A stretch of DNA of 21,998 bases, from positions 1 through 21,998 of the forward strand of contig JAQBFV010000168.1 in NCBI GenBank assembly GCA_032123035.1, written 5' to 3'. Below the pieces are notes generated by a model. The model was not told where the DNA came from. It worked only from the letters and a program-made list of their open reading frames with translations, and ran no database searches. This document shows positions 14,418 through 20,520 of the stretch, in pieces. A program made the position numbers and the translations under genes. Within the stretch, counting starts at the first letter, position 1; the number at the start of each line of letters is the position of its first letter. Origin of the DNA: SG8-41 sp032123035. Lineage in GTDB: Bacteria > Pseudomonadota > Gammaproteobacteria > Burkholderiales > SG8-41.

Positions 14418-14467
14418 CGTTCACCGCTTACCGCTTACCGTTCACCACTCACGATTCACCATTCACG
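14412..14467. repeat. 7-bp tandem repeat, 8 units, between ratA and rnfH
   Basis: Eight unbroken heptamers: GTTCACC three times, GCTTACC twice, then ACTCACG, ATTCACC and ATTCACG. It fills almost the whole ratA-rnfH spacer, starts 7 nt from the ratA stop codon and runs into the presumed start of rnfH. It is the longest array in the window. Confidence 0.9.
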
Positions 14468-14473
14468 GCAATG

Positions 14474-14905
14474 TCAGCCATAGAGCCGATCCGCCCGCTT
14501 GACGAACGCTTCGACAAGATTGTTGGCAATGAAGTCGAACACGGGCCCCAACAGCTTCGCGAGCAACCGGTTCGAGAACTCGTAGCGCAGCCGGAAGTCC
14601 ACCTTGCAGCCGCTCTCCCCGAGCCCGGTGAAGCGCCAGTGCCCGTCGAGCTCGCGGAACGGACCTTCTACCAGGCGTATGTCCATCTCCGACGGCGGCC
14701 GCCTGGCGTTCTCCGTGGTGAAACTCTGCTTGATGCCACGGAAGCGGATCTCGATCGTGGCCCGGACGTGGGTCTCGTCGCCCGAGCTCACGCTCGCGCC
14801 GCCGCACCACGGCAGGAATTCCGGATAACGCTCCACCGCATCCACCAGCGCAAACATCTGCTCCGGCGTGTAGCCGACCAGCACCGAGCGGTTCACCTCA
14901 GGCAC
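14474..14905 (-). CDS. ratA: RatA-family START/COQ10-like protein
   Basis: A 143-residue START-like (SRPBCC) protein homologous to E. coli RatA, reported to interfere with 70S assembly, and to mitochondrial Coq10. The ligand is probably a hydrophobic molecule such as a quinone. PEVNRSVLVGYTPEQMF is followed by ALVDAVERYPEFLPWC, and FEFSNRLL-type sequence precedes the C-terminal helix LGPVFDFIANNLVEAFVKRAD. I set the start at GTG 14905: GAGGGAG lies 7 nt before it, and the product begins MPEVNRS, like the E. coli MPQISR start. The TTG two codons upstream is too close to that site. Divergent to smpB, with rnfH downstream, as in many proteobacteria. Confidence 0.93.
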   Translation of the reverse strand: MPEVNRSVLVGYTPEQMFALVDAVERYPEFLPWCGGASVSSGDETHVRATIEIRFRGIKQSFTTENARRPPSEMDIRLVEGPFRELDGHWRFTGLGESGCKVDFRLRYEFSNRLLAKLLGPVFDFIANNLVEAFVKRADRLYG

Positions 14906-14990
14906 GCGCAAGCTCCCTCGAAACAGGTTCGGCGATCACCGGGCCATACGACCTCACTGGTAGAATAGCTCCGCCGCCCCCCTTTCCACC

Positions 14991-15437
14991 ATGAGCATCG
15001 TACAAAACAAGAAAGCGTTCCACGATTATTTTATCGAGGAGCGCTTTGAGGCCGGAATCGTGCTCCTGGGCTGGGAAGTCAAGGCGATTCGCGCCGGCCG
15101 CGCCCAGATCAAGGAAGCCTACGTCATCATCCAGGGCGAGGAGATCTTCCTGATCGGCGCCCACATCAGCCCGCTCCCCGCGGCTTCGACGCATCTGGAG
15201 CCCGACCCCACGAGAACCCGCAAGCTTCTTCTGCACGCCGGGGAAGTTGAGAGCCTGATCGGCAGCGTTGAGCGCGCAGGTTACACGCTGGTACCGGTCG
15301 ACCTGCATTACAAGGACGGGCGCGTCAAGCTCACCATCGGGCTCGCCAAGGGCAAGAAACAGCATGACAAGCGCGCCACGGAAAAAGAAAAAGAGTGGCG
15401 GCGCGACCAGCAACGTCTGCTGCGCGTCAAATCTTAG
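14991..15437 (+). CDS. smpB: SsrA (tmRNA)-binding protein
   Basis: Binds tmRNA and brings it to stalled ribosomes for trans-translation. The 148-residue protein has the OB-fold core (KAFHDYFIEERFEAGIVLLGWEVKAIR, then YVIIQGEEIFLIGAHISPL) and the basic C-terminal tail KGKKQHDKRATEKEKEWRRDQ, which folds in the mRNA channel. The start agrees with the family N-terminus, but no Shine-Dalgarno precedes it (pyrimidine-rich CCCCCCTTTCCACC). A TAGAAT at 14961-14966 may be its -10, without a good -35. No tmRNA gene is visible in the window. Confidence 0.96.
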   Translation: MSIVQNKKAFHDYFIEERFEAGIVLLGWEVKAIRAGRAQIKEAYVIIQGEEIFLIGAHISPLPAASTHLEPDPTRTRKLLLHAGEVESLIGSVERAGYTLVPVDLHYKDGRVKLTIGLAKGKKQHDKRATEKEKEWRRDQQRLLRVKS

Positions 15438-15474
15438 GACGGGAACGCGAGAGCACGAAACCGCACGCGGTAAG

Positions 15475-15550
15475 TGGGGTGGCTGATGGGACTCGAACCC
15501 ACAACACCCGGAATCACAATCCGGTACTCTACCCTTGAGCTACAGCCACC
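15475..15550 (-). tRNA. tRNA-His (GTG)
   Basis: A complete cloverleaf on the minus strand. The anticodon loop TTGTGAT has anticodon GTG, the T arm is GTGGGTTCGAGTCCCAT, and the acceptor stem GTGGCTG pairs with CAGCCAC. The extra 5' G(-1) specific to tRNA-His is encoded (complement of 15550) opposite C73, and CCA is encoded (15475-15477). It probably shares a transcript with the tRNA-Arg upstream. Confidence 0.96.
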
Positions 15551-15570
15551 GTCTGAGAGGGCAACTTTTT

Positions 15571-15644
15571 AAATGCTAAATGTTGAATGGAAAGTGCCCT
15601 ACCCCGATGGAGAGCTCATTCATCATTCAAAATTTAACATTTAA
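15571..15644. repeat. Inverted pair of AT-rich 7-bp tracts between two tRNAs
   Basis: AAATGCT, AAATGTT and GAATGGA (15571-15591) face CATTCAT, CATTCAA, AATTTAA and CATTTAA (15617-15644), which are degenerate inverted complements. The pair lies in the spacer of the tRNA-Arg/tRNA-His transcript and could fold into one imperfect stem. Confidence 0.75.
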
Positions 15645-15647
15645 CAG

Positions 15648-15663
15648 TCGCCCAAGAGGGCGA
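15648..15663 (-). terminator. Hairpin 3 nt after tRNA-Arg
   Basis: TCGCCC and GGGCGA form a 6-bp stem with a 4-nt loop directly behind the CCA end of tRNA-Arg. The sequence after it is AT-rich, without a pure U-tract. A processing signal or partial terminator is possible. Confidence 0.35.
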
Positions 15664-15666
15664 ATG

Positions 15667-15743
15667 TGGCACGCCCGGCGGGACTCGAACCCACAACCCC
15701 CGGCTTAGAAGGCCGGTGCTCTGTCCGATTGAGCTACGGGCGC
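15667..15743 (-). tRNA. tRNA-Arg (TCT)
   Basis: A complete cloverleaf on the minus strand: D arm AGCTCAATCGGACAGAGC, anticodon stem CCGGC/GCCGG with loop CTTCTAA (anticodon TCT), T arm GTGGGTTCGAGTCCCGC, and encoded CCA (15667-15669). The first acceptor pair is G-U. It reads AGA codons and, less well, AGG. Confidence 0.96.
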
Positions 15744-15829
15744 CCCGAATCGCAGCATCATTGCACCCAGTCGTGGGTCCCATTACCAGGCGCGCAAACC
15801 CGGCCGGACCGCACCTTTTGAAGGCGCGT

Positions 15830-15858
15830 AATATACTCTGTAAGCCTATGTCGGTCAA
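15830..15858 (-). promoter_or_regulatory. Promoter of the tRNA-Arg/tRNA-His unit
   Basis: TTGACC (15853-15858) and TATATT (15830-15835) on the minus strand are 17 bp apart. The discriminator that follows (ACGCGCC) is GC-rich, a hallmark of stable-RNA promoters under ppGpp/DksA control. The leader before tRNA-Arg would be about 80 nt. Confidence 0.65.
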
Positions 15859-15894
15859 ATGAAAACCGGCTCGCCCAACTGCCAAAAAGTCAAC

Positions 15895-15923
15895 TTGCGG
15901 AACGGTGCGTTTTCAGCTATAAA
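15895..15923 (+). promoter_or_regulatory. dksA promoter
   Basis: TTGCGG (15895-15900) and TATAAA (15918-15923) with 17-bp spacing. Transcription would start near 15930, only about 20 nt before ATG 15951, which supports that start codon. Confidence 0.55.
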
Positions 15924-15950
15924 GCGTCTTTTTTGAACGGTCCCAGTCGC

Positions 15951-16373
15951 ATGCCATCCGAACTGCACAAGCCTGTAGCGCCTTACAAATCCAAAGGCAA
16001 AGAGGAGTACATGAACGCGCGCCAGCTCGGGCACTTCCGCAAAATGCTGGAAGAGATGAGGCACGATCTGTCGCAGGATATCGAGCGCACCGTGCACACA
16101 ATGCAGGACGAGGCGACGGTTTTCGCCGATCCGAACGATCGTGCCAGCCAGGAATCGGACATGTCGCTCGAACTGCGCAGTCGCGATCGCGAGCGCAAGC
16201 TCATCAAGAAAATCGACGAGACGATCATGCGCATCGACGCTGGCGAATACGGCTTCTGCGAAACCTGCGGTATCGAGATCGGCTTGAAGCGCCTCGAAGT
16301 GCGGCCGACCGCGTCGCTGTGCATTGACTGCAAGACGCTCGACGAGATGCGCGAACGCCAGGTCGCCAAATAA
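15951..16373 (+). CDS. dksA: RNA polymerase-binding transcription factor DksA
   Basis: Binds the RNA polymerase secondary channel and, with ppGpp, represses stable-RNA promoters and activates biosynthetic ones. It has 140 residues from ATG 15951. A coiled coil (about 25-95) carries the tip residues Asp60 and Asp63 in ADPNDRASQ, equal to E. coli Asp71/Asp74. The four-cysteine zinc finger is intact (Cys103, Cys106, Cys124, Cys127 in FCETCG and LCIDCK). It is about ten residues shorter at the N-terminus than E. coli DksA. No Shine-Dalgarno is seen before 15951. ATG 16011, preceded by GAGGAG, would remove 20 residues including the conserved EEYMN lead-in. It diverges from a tRNA promoter that has the features of a DksA target. 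Confidence 0.96.
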   Translation: MPSELHKPVAPYKSKGKEEYMNARQLGHFRKMLEEMRHDLSQDIERTVHTMQDEATVFADPNDRASQESDMSLELRSRDRERKLIKKIDETIMRIDAGEYGFCETCGIEIGLKRLEVRPTASLCIDCKTLDEMRERQVAK

Positions 16374-16513
16374 CGGTAAGCGGTGAGCAGTAAGCGGCGA
16401 GGGACGACCGCTCGGTTAATAGTTTCGCCGCCGGTAGGTGGATTACATAAAGAAGGGGCAGCCTAGGCTGCCCCTTCCGTCATTTACTCTGCGCTTACCG
16501 CTAACCGCTCACC
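16374..16513. repeat. Inverted pair of 7-bp tracts flanking the dksA/pnp terminator
   Basis: CGGTAAG, CGGTGAG, CAGTAAG and CGGCGAG (16374-16401) begin directly at the dksA stop codon. Their inverted complement, GCTTACC, GCTAACC and GCTCACC (16493-16513), ends 4 nt before the pnp stop codon. The two arms enclose the perfect palindrome at 16453-16476. Confidence 0.85.
16453..16476 (-). terminator. Terminator between convergent pnp and dksA
   Basis: A perfect 24-bp palindrome whose half-site is AAGGGGCAGCCT. On the minus strand it is followed by CTTTATG, giving a GC-rich stem with a short T-rich tail in the position expected for pnp termination. On the plus strand the tail is CCGTCATTT, so action on dksA is less certain. 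Confidence 0.7.
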
Positions 16514-16517
16514 AGTT

Positions 16518-18629
16518 CTACTGCGCGGTCGTGGTCGCCCGTATCTCGACCGCTACGGCCTTCATCGAGAGGCGCAAGCGTCCCTTGTCATCGGCCTCGA
16601 GCACCTTGACGCGCACCTGCTGCCCCTCCTTGAGGTGGTCGGCGACACTGTTGACGCGCTCGTTGGCGATCTGGGAGATGTGCAGCAGCCCATCCTTGCC
16701 CGGCAGCACGCTGACGATGGCTCCGAAGTCGAGCAGCTTCAGGACGGTGCCGTCGTAGATACGGCCGACTTCGACGTCGGCAGTGATGTCCTCGATACGC
16801 TTGCGCGCCGCCGCGCCGGCCTCCGGAGAGACGCAGGCGATCGTCACGGTACCATCGTCCTGAATATCGATGGTCGTTCCCGTTTCCTCCGTGATGGAGC
16901 GGATGACGGCCCCACCCTTGCCGATGACATCACGGATCTTGTCAGGCTTGATCTTGAGCGTGATCATGCGCGGCGCCCAAGTCGAGAGCTCGGCGCGCGG
17001 CGCCTCGAGCGCATGCTTCATCTTGTCCAGGATGAGCATGCGCCCGTCGCGGGCCTGCACCAGCGCTGCATGCATGATTTCCTTGGTGATGCCGGCGATC
17101 TTGATGTCCATCTGCAGCGCGGTTACGCCCTGCTCGGTCCCGGCGACCTTGAAGTCCATGTCACCCAGGTGGTCCTCGTCACCGAGAATGTCGGACAGAA
17201 CGGCGAACCGGCCGCCCTCCTTGATGAGTCCCATCGCGATGCCCGCGACATGCGCCTTGAGCGGAACCCCCGCGTCCATGAGCGCGAGACAGCCCCCGCA
17301 AACACTGGCCATTGAACTCGAGCCGTTCGACTCGGTGATCTCCGAGACCACGCGCAGCGAATACGCAAAATCCTCCGCGCTCGGCAGCATCGCGAGCAGC
17401 GCGCGCTTGGCGAGGCGTCCATGCCCGATTTCGCGCCGCTTCGGCGTGCCGACCCGTCCGGTCTCTCCGGTGGCGTAGGGCGGCATGTTGTAATGCATCA
17501 TAAAGCGCTCGCGATAATCGCCCTGCAGGGCATCGATGATCTGCTCGTCTCGCGAGGTGCCAAGCGTCGCTGTGACCAGCGCCTGCGTTTCACCGCGCGT
17601 GAACAGCGCTGAGCCATGCGCGCGCGGCAGCAGACCGGTGCGAATCGAAATCGGCCGCACGGTGCGGGTATCGCGCCCATCGATGCGCGACTCGCCGCTG
17701 AGAATCTGGTTGCGCACGATCCGTGCCTCGAGCTCGCCGAACTCGCTCTTCGCGAGCTTCTCATTGCCGTCCAGGAGACCGGCCGCCGTGAGCTCGTCAA
17801 ACACGAGCGCGCGGATCTCTCCAACCCGGTCGCTGCGCGCCTGCTTTTGCCGGATCTGGTAGGCCTGGCGCAAGTCTCCCTCGGCCAATTCCACGATGCG
17901 ATCGACGAGCGCCTGGTTCGTCGCCGGCGGCGCCCAGTCCCACACCGGCTTTCCGGCTTCCTCGACCATCTCGTGGATCGCCCGGATCACCACCTGCATC
18001 TCCTGGTGTCCAAACATCACGGCGCCAAGCATGACGTCTTCGGGGAGCTCTTTCGCCTCCGACTCGACCATCAGCACGGCCTGCTCCGTCCCCGCCACGA
18101 CGAGATCGAGCTGCGAAGTTTTGAGTTCGGATGCCATGGGATTGAGCACGTACTGGCCATCCAGGTAACCGACGCGCGCCGCGCCGATCGGACCGTTGAA
18201 CGGAATGCCCGAAATCGCCAACGCGGCGGAGGCGCCGACCATCGCCGGAATGTCCGCATCGATCTCGCTGTTCGACGACAGAACCGTGGCGACGATCTGG
18301 ATCTCATGGAAGAAACCGTCCGGGAACAGGGGACGAATCGGCCGGTCGATCAGACGACAGGTGAGAACCTCTTTTTCCGAAGGACGGCCCTCGCGCTTGA
18401 AAAAGCCGCCCGGTATCTTGCCCGCGGCATAGGTCCGCTCCTGGTAATCGACGGTGAGCGGCAGAAAATCCTTGGCCACATCCGGCTGCTTCCTGCCCAC
18501 GACGGCGACCAGCACCACGGTGTCTTCGATCGTGACCAGTACAGCACCCGTCGATTGGCGCGCGATCTCTCCGGTCTCCAGGGTCAGCCTCTGGCGACCC
18601 CACATCAGTTCTTTTTTTACGTGTTTCAA
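16518..18629 (-). CDS. pnp: Polyribonucleotide nucleotidyltransferase (PNPase)
   Basis: A 3'-to-5' phosphorolytic exoribonuclease and degradosome component. From TTG 18629 it has 703 residues. Two RNase PH domains flank an alpha-helical domain: the first has ETGEIARQSTGAVLVTIEDT and FFKREGRPSEKEVLTCRLIDRPIRPLFP, the second has GRDTRTVRPISIRTGLLPRAHGSALFTRGETQAL. At the end come KH (IGKGGAVIRSITEETG) and S1 (YDGTVLKLLDFGAIVSVLPGKDGLLHISQI) domains. I chose TTG 18629 because AGGGGA lies about 8 nt upstream and the product has the usual short lead-in; ATG 18605 is the alternative. The open frame up to 18758 crosses a terminator and is not part of the protein. No obvious promoter lies between the terminator and the start, so readthrough from rpsO may supply the mRNA. 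Confidence 0.96.
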   Translation of the reverse strand: MKHVKKELMWGRQRLTLETGEIARQSTGAVLVTIEDTVVLVAVVGRKQPDVAKDFLPLTVDYQERTYAAGKIPGGFFKREGRPSEKEVLTCRLIDRPIRPLFPDGFFHEIQIVATVLSSNSEIDADIPAMVGASAALAISGIPFNGPIGAARVGYLDGQYVLNPMASELKTSQLDLVVAGTEQAVLMVESEAKELPEDVMLGAVMFGHQEMQVVIRAIHEMVEEAGKPVWDWAPPATNQALVDRIVELAEGDLRQAYQIRQKQARSDRVGEIRALVFDELTAAGLLDGNEKLAKSEFGELEARIVRNQILSGESRIDGRDTRTVRPISIRTGLLPRAHGSALFTRGETQALVTATLGTSRDEQIIDALQGDYRERFMMHYNMPPYATGETGRVGTPKRREIGHGRLAKRALLAMLPSAEDFAYSLRVVSEITESNGSSSMASVCGGCLALMDAGVPLKAHVAGIAMGLIKEGGRFAVLSDILGDEDHLGDMDFKVAGTEQGVTALQMDIKIAGITKEIMHAALVQARDGRMLILDKMKHALEAPRAELSTWAPRMITLKIKPDKIRDVIGKGGAVIRSITEETGTTIDIQDDGTVTIACVSPEAGAAARKRIEDITADVEVGRIYDGTVLKLLDFGAIVSVLPGKDGLLHISQIANERVNSVADHLKEGQQVRVKVLEADDKGRLRLSMKAVAVEIRATTTAQ

Positions 18630-18651
18630 AACGGTATCCCCTAAATCCAAC

Positions 18652-18674
18652 AAAAAAGACCGCGCAGCGCGGTC
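18652..18674 (-). terminator. Intrinsic terminator between rpsO and pnp
   Basis: On the minus strand GACCGCGC and GCGCGGTC are followed directly by TTTTTT (complement of 18652-18657). This is a textbook strong stem plus U-tract, comparable in position to the E. coli rpsO terminator. It should lower pnp expression relative to rpsO. Confidence 0.85.
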
Positions 18675-18679
18675 TCGGG

Positions 18680-18763
18680 TTAATGGAGTGTCATCCAGCT
18701 CGCCGCTCGCACGACCATCAGGCCCGCTACCATGCCCAACAGCCCGCTCGCGACGCAACGCAT
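18680..18763 (-). CDS. Candidate 27-residue hydrophobic small protein
   Basis: An ATG ORF of 27 codons begins 14 nt after the rpsO stop and ends 5 nt before the rpsO/pnp terminator stem. AAGG lies about 7 nt upstream of the ATG. The predicted peptide starts MRCVASGLLGMVAGLMVV, a 15-residue uncharged stretch with several Gly and Met, followed by RAASWMTLH. It would be a single membrane-spanning or membrane-associated peptide. I do not recognise a family. It could also be an accidental frame in a GC-rich spacer. The snug fit between stop codon and terminator is the main argument for it. Confidence 0.35.
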   Translation of the reverse strand: MRCVASGLLGMVAGLMVVRAASWMTLH

Positions 18764-18777
18764 CGGGGTGCCTTGCC

Positions 18778-19047
18778 CTACTTGCGCAAGCCGAGCCGGT
18801 TGATCAATTGGCGGTACTTATCGGCGTCGGCCCGTTTGAGGTAATCGAGGAGCTTGCGCCGGCGGTTCACCATCCGCAGCAGACCACGCCGCGAATGATG
18901 ATCCTTGACGTGCGTCTTGAAATGCTCGGTGAGATCGGTGATGCGCGCGGTGAGCAGCGCAACCTGCACCTCGGGTGACCCGGTATCGCCGTTCTTGCGT
19001 TGATATTCTTGGACCAGCTGGGTCTTCTGGGTGTTCGTGACTGCCAT
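18778..19047 (-). CDS. rpsO: 30S ribosomal protein S15
   Basis: A primary 16S rRNA-binding protein of the small-subunit platform. From ATG 19047 it has 89 residues, the standard length. DTGSPEVQVALLTARITDLTEHFKTH followed by KDHHSRRGLLRMVNRRRKLLDYLK are near-invariant family sequences. Two ATG codons are adjacent (19050 and 19047). GGAGA is better spaced for the second, and most homologues read MAVT. It has its own promoter overlapping the end of truB and a terminator 104 nt downstream. Confidence 0.97.
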   Translation of the reverse strand: MAVTNTQKTQLVQEYQRKNGDTGSPEVQVALLTARITDLTEHFKTHVKDHHSRRGLLRMVNRRRKLLDYLKRADADKYRQLINRLGLRK

Positions 19048-19073
19048 CATCTTCTCCGATTTAGAGCGTCGCC

Positions 19074-19102
19074 ATTCTACCCTCTAACCCACGGTTTCTC
19101 AA
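19074..19102 (-). promoter_or_regulatory. rpsO promoter
   Basis: TTGAGA (19097-19102) and TAGAAT (19074-19079) on the minus strand with 17-bp spacing. The -35 overlaps the truB stop codon. The start point near 19067 gives a leader of about 20 nt. Confidence 0.6.
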
Positions 19103-20052
19103 GAAATACCCGCCGCGGCTTCCGCGGCCGAGGGGGGCTGTGACCGAAGCCGCCGAGGAACGATCCGTCCCGGCTCAATGACTTCGGCCATGCCGAGAAA
19201 CTCGCGGTCTGCACCATAAATACGGACCAACCCCGGCGTCCGGGCGTCGGGCCGATCGACCGGCTGACCCCGCTGCAATCGCCCTGCCTCGCCGGCATCG
19301 AGATCCATGCGCGGGAGGCTCGAGAGCAGCGCGTCCGCCGGCAGCAGCAGCGCCATCCGGTCCTGGGGCGCCAAGGCCTCCAATTGCTCCACCGTCACCA
19401 TGCCGGTGGCGGCGGAAAATTCACCCACCGCCGTGCGGCGCAGCCCAGCCAGACAGCCACCGCAGCCCAGCTCGCGTCCGACATCCTCGGCCAGCACGCG
19501 CACATACGTGCCTTTGCTGCAGGTGACGGAGACGTCAAGTTCGGGCGGAGCAAAGCGGATCAGCGTCAGCTCGCGGATGGACACCCGGCGCGGCGTACGC
19601 GGCACATCCTGTCCGGCCCGCGCGAGCTTATAGAGCGGCTGCCCGCCGAGCTTGATTGCGCTGTACATCGGCGGCACCTGCAGAATTTCGCCAACGAAAC
19701 GGCTGAGGGCTGCCCGGGCCTGCGCCTCGCTAACCTCAACGGGAGCCTGTGCGGTCATCTCGCCCTCAAGGTCCCCCGTTGTTGTCGTGAATCCGAGCCG
19801 TATCGTTGCCAGGTAGGTCTTGTCCGCGTCCAGCAACGCGTGGGAAAACTTAGTCGCTTCCCCCAGGCATACCGGCAACAGTCCCGTCGCCAGCGGATCG
19901 AGCGTGCCAGTGTGTCCAGCCTTGCGCGCATGCAAGAGACGTCGCACGATCTGCACGGCGGTGTGGGAAGTGATCCCGGCCGGCTTGTCGAGCATCAGGA
20001 CACCGTCGACGGCGTGCTGCGCGGCCGGCGGGCGCCGCGCCGCCCGCGTCAT
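19099..20052 (-). CDS. truB: tRNA pseudouridine(55) synthase
   Basis: Makes pseudouridine 55 in the T loop of most tRNAs. A 317-residue class-typical protein: GVLMLDKPAGITSH (17-30), catalytic Asp52 in AGHTGTLDPLATGLLP, VPPMYSAIKLGGQPLYKLARAG and SVTCSKGTYVRVLAEDVGRELG. The C-terminal PUA-like part follows (LQRGQPVDR to LVRIYGADREFLGMAEV). The start overlaps the rbfA stop (ATGA) and GGAGG lies 5 nt upstream within rbfA, so it is translationally coupled. The last 20 residues are Ala/Ser/Arg-rich and variable. Confidence 0.97.
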   Translation of the reverse strand: MTRAARRPPAAQHAVDGVLMLDKPAGITSHTAVQIVRRLLHARKAGHTGTLDPLATGLLPVCLGEATKFSHALLDADKTYLATIRLGFTTTTGDLEGEMTAQAPVEVSEAQARAALSRFVGEILQVPPMYSAIKLGGQPLYKLARAGQDVPRTPRRVSIRELTLIRFAPPELDVSVTCSKGTYVRVLAEDVGRELGCGGCLAGLRRTAVGEFSAATGMVTVEQLEALAPQDRMALLLPADALLSSLPRMDLDAGEAGRLQRGQPVDRPDARTPGLVRIYGADREFLGMAEVIEPGRIVPRRLRSQPPSAAEAAAGIS

Positions 20053-20426
20053 TTGCGCCTCCGGCTCCGCTTTACGTCCTCTGCCACCGCGGCGTCGATC
20101 AGTTCCGACAGGCGCATGCCGTGCTCAACCGAAGCGTCGTACTTGAACAGGAGCCGAGGAACGATGCGCAATTTCATCCGTTGGGCAAGCTCGCTGCGAA
20201 GAAAGCCCGCGGCATGCACCAGAGCCTTTGACGCCTCCTCGACCCGGGCGGCGTCACCCATCAGCGTGAAATACACTTTTGCGTAGGCCGTGTCGGGCGT
20301 GACCTCGACGTCCGTGAGGGTAATCATGCCTACCCGCGGGTCCTTGAGCTCCAGACGAATGATTTCCGAGAGCTCGCGTTGCACCTGCTCCGCGATGCGC
20401 CGGCTGCGGGGGTAATCCTTCGGCAT
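20049..20426 (-). CDS. rbfA: 30S ribosome-binding factor A
   Basis: A 125-residue KH-fold assembly factor that binds the 30S subunit near helix 1 of 16S rRNA during maturation and cold adaptation. RRIAEQVQRELSEIIRLELKDPRVGMITLTDVEVTPD, AKVYFTLMGD and GFLRSELAQRMKLRIVPRLLFKYD are clear family blocks. The C-terminal tail KRSRRRK is basic. No Shine-Dalgarno is evident, because the upstream spacer is a heptad repeat. Between infB and truB as in most bacteria. Confidence 0.96.
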   Translation of the reverse strand: MPKDYPRSRRIAEQVQRELSEIIRLELKDPRVGMITLTDVEVTPDTAYAKVYFTLMGDAARVEEASKALVHAAGFLRSELAQRMKLRIVPRLLFKYDASVEHGMRLSELIDAAVAEDVKRSRRRK

Positions 20427-20429
20427 CGC

Positions 20430-20520
20430 CAGTTTCGAGTTACGAGTTTCTAGTTTCCAGTTTCAGGATTCTGCGCCAATCACCCACTCGAAACTCGCAA
20501 CTAGAAACTCGAAACTAGAG
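20430..20520. repeat. Inverted pair of 7-bp arrays between infB and rbfA
   Basis: Six heptamers of the GAGTTTC/CAGTTTC type (20430-20471) face five of the ACTCGAA/ACTAGAA type (20486-20520). The second array is the degenerate reverse complement of the first, so about 30 bp could pair with a 14-20 nt loop and roughly one mismatch per unit. The infB TAG stop (20515-20517) lies in the last unit, and the first ends 3 nt from the rbfA ATG. Confidence 0.9.

Noticed and set aside
14412..14467. Replication-origin-like iterons or a protein-binding iteron array
   Set aside because: Units differ within and between loci and no replication gene is near; the location in a small ratA-rnfH spacer argues against an origin.
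17616..18644. Plus-strand ORF of 342 codons opposite pnp
   Set aside because: Antisense shadow of the PNPase gene in GC-rich DNA; composition is His/Arg/Asp-rich and no domain is visible.
18630..18758. 43-codon N-terminal extension of pnp in the same open frame
   Set aside because: It crosses a strong intrinsic terminator, has no resemblance to PNPase N-termini, and the TTG at 18629 has a good ribosome binding site.
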